Part shown: positions 7,365 through 9,032 of the stretch, one piece after another | Position numbering within the stretch: the first letter of the stretch is position 1 | How the letters are laid out: each line of letters starts with the position of its first letter | Source: Methylophilaceae bacterium | GTDB taxonomy: Bacteria; Pseudomonadota; Gammaproteobacteria; Burkholderiales; Methylophilaceae | NCBI GenBank assembly: GCA_010031285.1 | Contig: RHAY01000023.1 | Coordinates: 1 to 9,032, forward strand | Direction: 5' to 3' | DNA: 9,032 nucleotides | The notes under the pieces: model-generated | The model's database searches: none | The model's input: only the letters and a program-made list of their open reading frames with translations | What the model was told of the DNA's origin: nothing | Made by a program: the position numbers and the translations under genes

Positions 7365-7373
7365 ATTATATCA
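7365..7373 (-). promoter_or_regulatory. Predicted extended -10 promoter of ctaA operon
   Basis: On the minus strand TGATATAAT (7365-7373) is a perfect extended -10 (TGnTATAAT). Transcription would start near 7357, about 37 bases before the ctaA ATG. The nearest -35-like box, TTGTCA (7385-7390), is only 14 bases upstream and lies inside the tlpA-like start, so the promoter would rely on the extended -10. Confidence 0.5.
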
Positions 7374-7383
7374 TTCATCACTT

Positions 7384-7875
7384 ATGACAAAAAAATATCA
7401 ATGGGTTATAGCGGCGCTAACAGTTACCCTATTTTTTGGGCTTATTAGTAATACTATTTTTCCTAATAAAGTACCTAGTTTAAAAGTCTCTTCAACGAAA
7501 GGAGAGGCTATGATGATTTATGATAAAAATTATAAATTTACTATAATCAATTTTTGGGCCACAGACTGTCCTGGATGTGTCAAAGAAATGCCAAAGTTAG
7601 TTGACACTTACAATAAATATAAAAAACAAGGTATTCAAATTATCGCTGTATCGATGTTTTATGATCCGCCCACTCAAGTTTTAAACTTCATCAAAAATAA
7701 TAACATTCCCTTTCCCGTTGTAATTGATTCTGACAACAAAATTGCGCAACAATTCGAAAATATTCGATTAACGCCAACTTCTATATTGATTAATCAAAGA
7801 GGTCAAATTATTGATCAAATTGTAGGAGAAATCGACTTTAATAAATTAGAAGGCACTTTATCTAAGAATCTTTAA
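7384..7875 (+). CDS. Membrane-anchored TlpA/ResA-like thioredoxin-fold protein
   Basis: The 163 residues begin with MTKKYQ and one hydrophobic segment (about 7-26), which reads as an uncleaved anchor or signal peptide placing the domain in the periplasm. The thioredoxin-fold motifs follow: FTIINFWATDCPGC with catalytic Cys at 62 and 65, then KEMPKL, GIQIIAVSM (83-91), FPVVIDSD (110-117) and the cis-Pro loop LTPTS (129-133) with Pro131. Relatives (TlpA, ResA, CcmG) reduce disulfides, for example in apocytochrome c or the CuA site of oxidase. Its place between ctaA and the SURF1/SCO-like pair supports an oxidase or cytochrome c maturation role, but the partner is inferred. The active site is CPGC rather than CPPC or CPTC. 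It is the only plus-strand gene in this half and ends flush against the SCO-like stop. Confidence 0.85.
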   Translation: MTKKYQWVIAALTVTLFFGLISNTIFPNKVPSLKVSSTKGEAMMIYDKNYKFTIINFWATDCPGCVKEMPKLVDTYNKYKKQGIQIIAVSMFYDPPTQVLNFIKNNNIPFPVVIDSDNKIAQQFENIRLTPTSILINQRGQIIDQIVGEIDFNKLEGTLSKNL

Positions 7876-7899
7876 TCAGCCAGCCCAAGCTGATTTAAG
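7870..7899. terminator. Hairpin spanning both stop codons at the tlpA-like/SCO-like junction; likely bidirectional terminator
   Basis: AATCAGC (7874-7880) pairs with GCTGATT (7889-7895) around an 8-base loop. After a single T-T mismatch three more pairs (7870-7872 with 7897-7899) extend the stem. Both stop codons, TAA of the plus gene and TGA of the minus gene, lie in the left arm. It is placed ideally for two convergent genes, but no strong U-tract follows on either side. Confidence 0.5.
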
Positions 7900-8463
7900 A
7901 AGTCTCGCAATATCTTTACGTATTTCAATCGGCTTAATCTTATTGGTATATAACATCATTAAATTAGACATAGGATCTACAATATAGACATTATCACTAT
8001 TCATTGCTTTATATAATGACGTATCAAATTGAGAAGAAAGATTTGTAACGCTTTCAATAGGTTTATTAATAATGATTAAATCTGGATATATTTCTTGAAT
8101 CTTATTTATATTTTTATCAGATGTTATTAGAACTCTTTGAATCCGTGGAATATCCTTTTCAAATGAAGCATGAATTTGACGAAGATCATACAACCTATTT
8201 TCACACACTTTATCGCAATGATCTGTCAAATAAACAAAGCTCCACCTTTCATCAAAAAGCTTTCTCTCTAAAATTTCTTTTTTTAAATTCAATTGGAAAT
8301 GATTTGATACATTAATTTTTATAATTGGTTTGATAAGGCTGCCATAACTAAAGCTCTTTGGATGCCAATTATATTGATACATAATTGTAACTGCTGCAAT
8401 TGGAGTAACAAAAAAAACAAACATTCCAATAAGAATTAAACGACTTTTTATTTTTGCTGACAT
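7876..8463 (-). CDS. SCO-like (thioredoxin-fold) membrane protein linked to cytochrome oxidase assembly
   Basis: The 195 residues start with a short basic stretch and one hydrophobic segment (about 8-28), consistent with an inner-membrane anchor and a periplasmic domain. WSFVYLTDHCDKVC (74-87) resembles the SCO1/SenC core strand with its CxxxC copper/thiol pair, here C83 and C87. VYIVDPMSNLMMLY (159-172) resembles the late strand of the SCO/thioredoxin fold. The His expected about five residues before that strand's Tyr, the third copper ligand in true SCO proteins, is absent (Asn155 there by my hand alignment). It may therefore act on thiols or bind copper differently. Small proteins of this kind sit between SURF1 and ctaA in many betaproteobacteria. 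The ATG is one base after the SURF1 stop with a strong AGGAAG site inside the end of SURF1, so the two are co-expressed. Confidence 0.75.
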   Translation of the reverse strand: MSAKIKSRLILIGMFVFFVTPIAAVTIMYQYNWHPKSFSYGSLIKPIIKINVSNHFQLNLKKEILERKLFDERWSFVYLTDHCDKVCENRLYDLRQIHASFEKDIPRIQRVLITSDKNINKIQEIYPDLIIINKPIESVTNLSSQFDTSLYKAMNSDNVYIVDPMSNLMMLYTNKIKPIEIRKDIARLLKSAWAG

Positions 8464-8464
8464 A

Positions 8465-9032
8465 TTACTTCCTGTATTTATGTTTTACATTTCGATCAAT
8501 TCGATGAAAACTTAGATATAAATAAATTAAAACAGAGGCTATAGCAAACCCATACCATTGATAGGCATAACTTAAATGTTTTTCAACTCGATCATCTGGC
8601 CGCACCCAATTTCTTTTAAAGCCACCCTCTGCATTGGGTGACATCCTTATAATAATAGGTAATGTTTTCATGGGAACGATTTGAGAAAAATAAGTTAAAT
8701 CCATATTTTGCCAGACCTTATTCCAGCTTTTATCATTTGCTTTGCGAAGTGATTTTTTTTCTAATGTGTAAAATTTTTGACTAGGTATCCAAATATTTCC
8801 CTCAATATATTGACGAGAAATTGGTGTATTAACATTTGGAACTTCAGCATGATTTTCTGCAGCCTCTATCCACCCTCGATTTATTAGGACAATATCTTTT
8901 GATCCTTCAATTTCTAATGGGGTAATTACAAAATAGCCGGAGCGCTCACCATCAAATTGATTATCTAGAAATATTTCATATTGTGGTAAATATTTTCCAT
9001 AAACATAAACTTTTTTATAGCGAACTTCATCT
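8465..9032 (-). CDS. SURF1 family cytochrome c oxidase assembly protein, N-terminus beyond the window
   Basis: SURF1 is an inner-membrane factor that helps deliver or insert haem A into subunit I of aa3-type oxidase. The 188 visible codons, read by hand to the right edge, are open throughout and contain the SURF1 hallmarks. These are the early RYKKVYVYGKYLP stretch, FLDNQFDGERSGYFVITPL, INRGW (visible residues 50-54), GGFKRNWVRPDD, and the C-terminal HLSYAYQWYGFA leading into the second membrane helix. The first Met to appear in frame, at 8704, is internal and not the start. The missing N-terminus should hold the first membrane helix. It lies one base upstream of the SCO-like gene in the same operon; oxidase subunit genes are expected further right. 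Confidence 0.92.
   Translation of the reverse strand, partial: DEVRYKKVYVYGKYLPQYEIFLDNQFDGERSGYFVITPLEIEGSKDIVLINRGWIEAAENHAEVPNVNTPISRQYIEGNIWIPSQKFYTLEKKSLRKANDKSWNKVWQNMDLTYFSQIVPMKTLPIIIRMSPNAEGGFKRNWVRPDDRVEKHLSYAYQWYGFAIASVLIYLYLSFHRIDRNVKHKYRK

Noticed and set aside
8121..8315. Plus-strand open frame of 64 codons inside the SCO-like gene
   Set aside because: It is antisense to the CxxxC region and unsupported by motif or context.
8465..8704. A separate small protein starting at the Met at 8704
   Set aside because: The frame stays open upstream to the right edge with clear SURF1 motifs, so this Met is internal to SURF1.
1..9032. tRNA, rRNA, CRISPR, insertion sequence, attachment site or toxin-antitoxin signals
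   Set aside because: No cloverleaf, no regularly spaced repeats, no transposase frame and no terminal inverted repeats were seen on either strand; the space is nearly all accounted for by housekeeping genes.

Overview
The window is AT-rich, densely coded bacterial chromosome with almost no intergenic space. It looks like a streamlined betaproteobacterium. The best guess is the Methylophilaceae (OM43 / Methylopumilus-type). That guess rests on the base composition, the DUF3683-type giant FAD oxidoreductase typical of Betaproteobacteria, HemJ in place of HemG/HemY, and the aa3-oxidase assembly cluster. The taxonomic call is inference, made without any database search.

Left part (1-4165). A very large FAD/Fe-S oxidoreductase on the minus strand runs off the left edge; 872 residues of it are visible. 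It is transcribed divergently from a plus-strand pair, hemJ (protoporphyrinogen oxidase) and a PfkB-family kinase, which overlap by ATGA. The 201-bp space between the divergent units holds a good extended -10 promoter for the oxidoreductase, a perfect 7-3-7 palindrome, and a weaker candidate promoter for hemJ.

Middle part (4166-7320, minus strand). A tight operon runs ctaA (haem A synthase) - ctaB (haem O synthase) - a membrane-anchored cytochrome c5-type protein - apaH (Ap4A hydrolase). The cytochrome gene appears frameshifted: its membrane anchor and its CxxCH domain lie in different frames. A net one-base correction near 5301-5306 would give one intact protein of about 138 residues.

Right part (7384-9032). 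A TlpA/ResA-like membrane-anchored thioredoxin gene on the plus strand is divergent from ctaA. It converges with a minus-strand pair: SURF1 (truncated by the right edge) and a SCO-like CxxxC membrane protein. Both convergent junctions in the window (pfkB/apaH and tlpA/SCO-like) have no spacer at all, and each has a hairpin at or just beside it.

Functionally, most of the window concerns haem and terminal oxidase. HemJ makes protoporphyrin IX, CtaB and CtaA convert haem B to haem O and then haem A, SURF1 helps insert haem A into the oxidase, and the SCO-like and TlpA-like proteins probably handle thiols or copper at the oxidase CuA site or cytochrome c. The c5-type cytochrome is a likely electron carrier. 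The giant oxidoreductase probably feeds electrons into the same respiratory chain. No tRNA, rRNA, CRISPR array, insertion sequence or prophage signal was seen.
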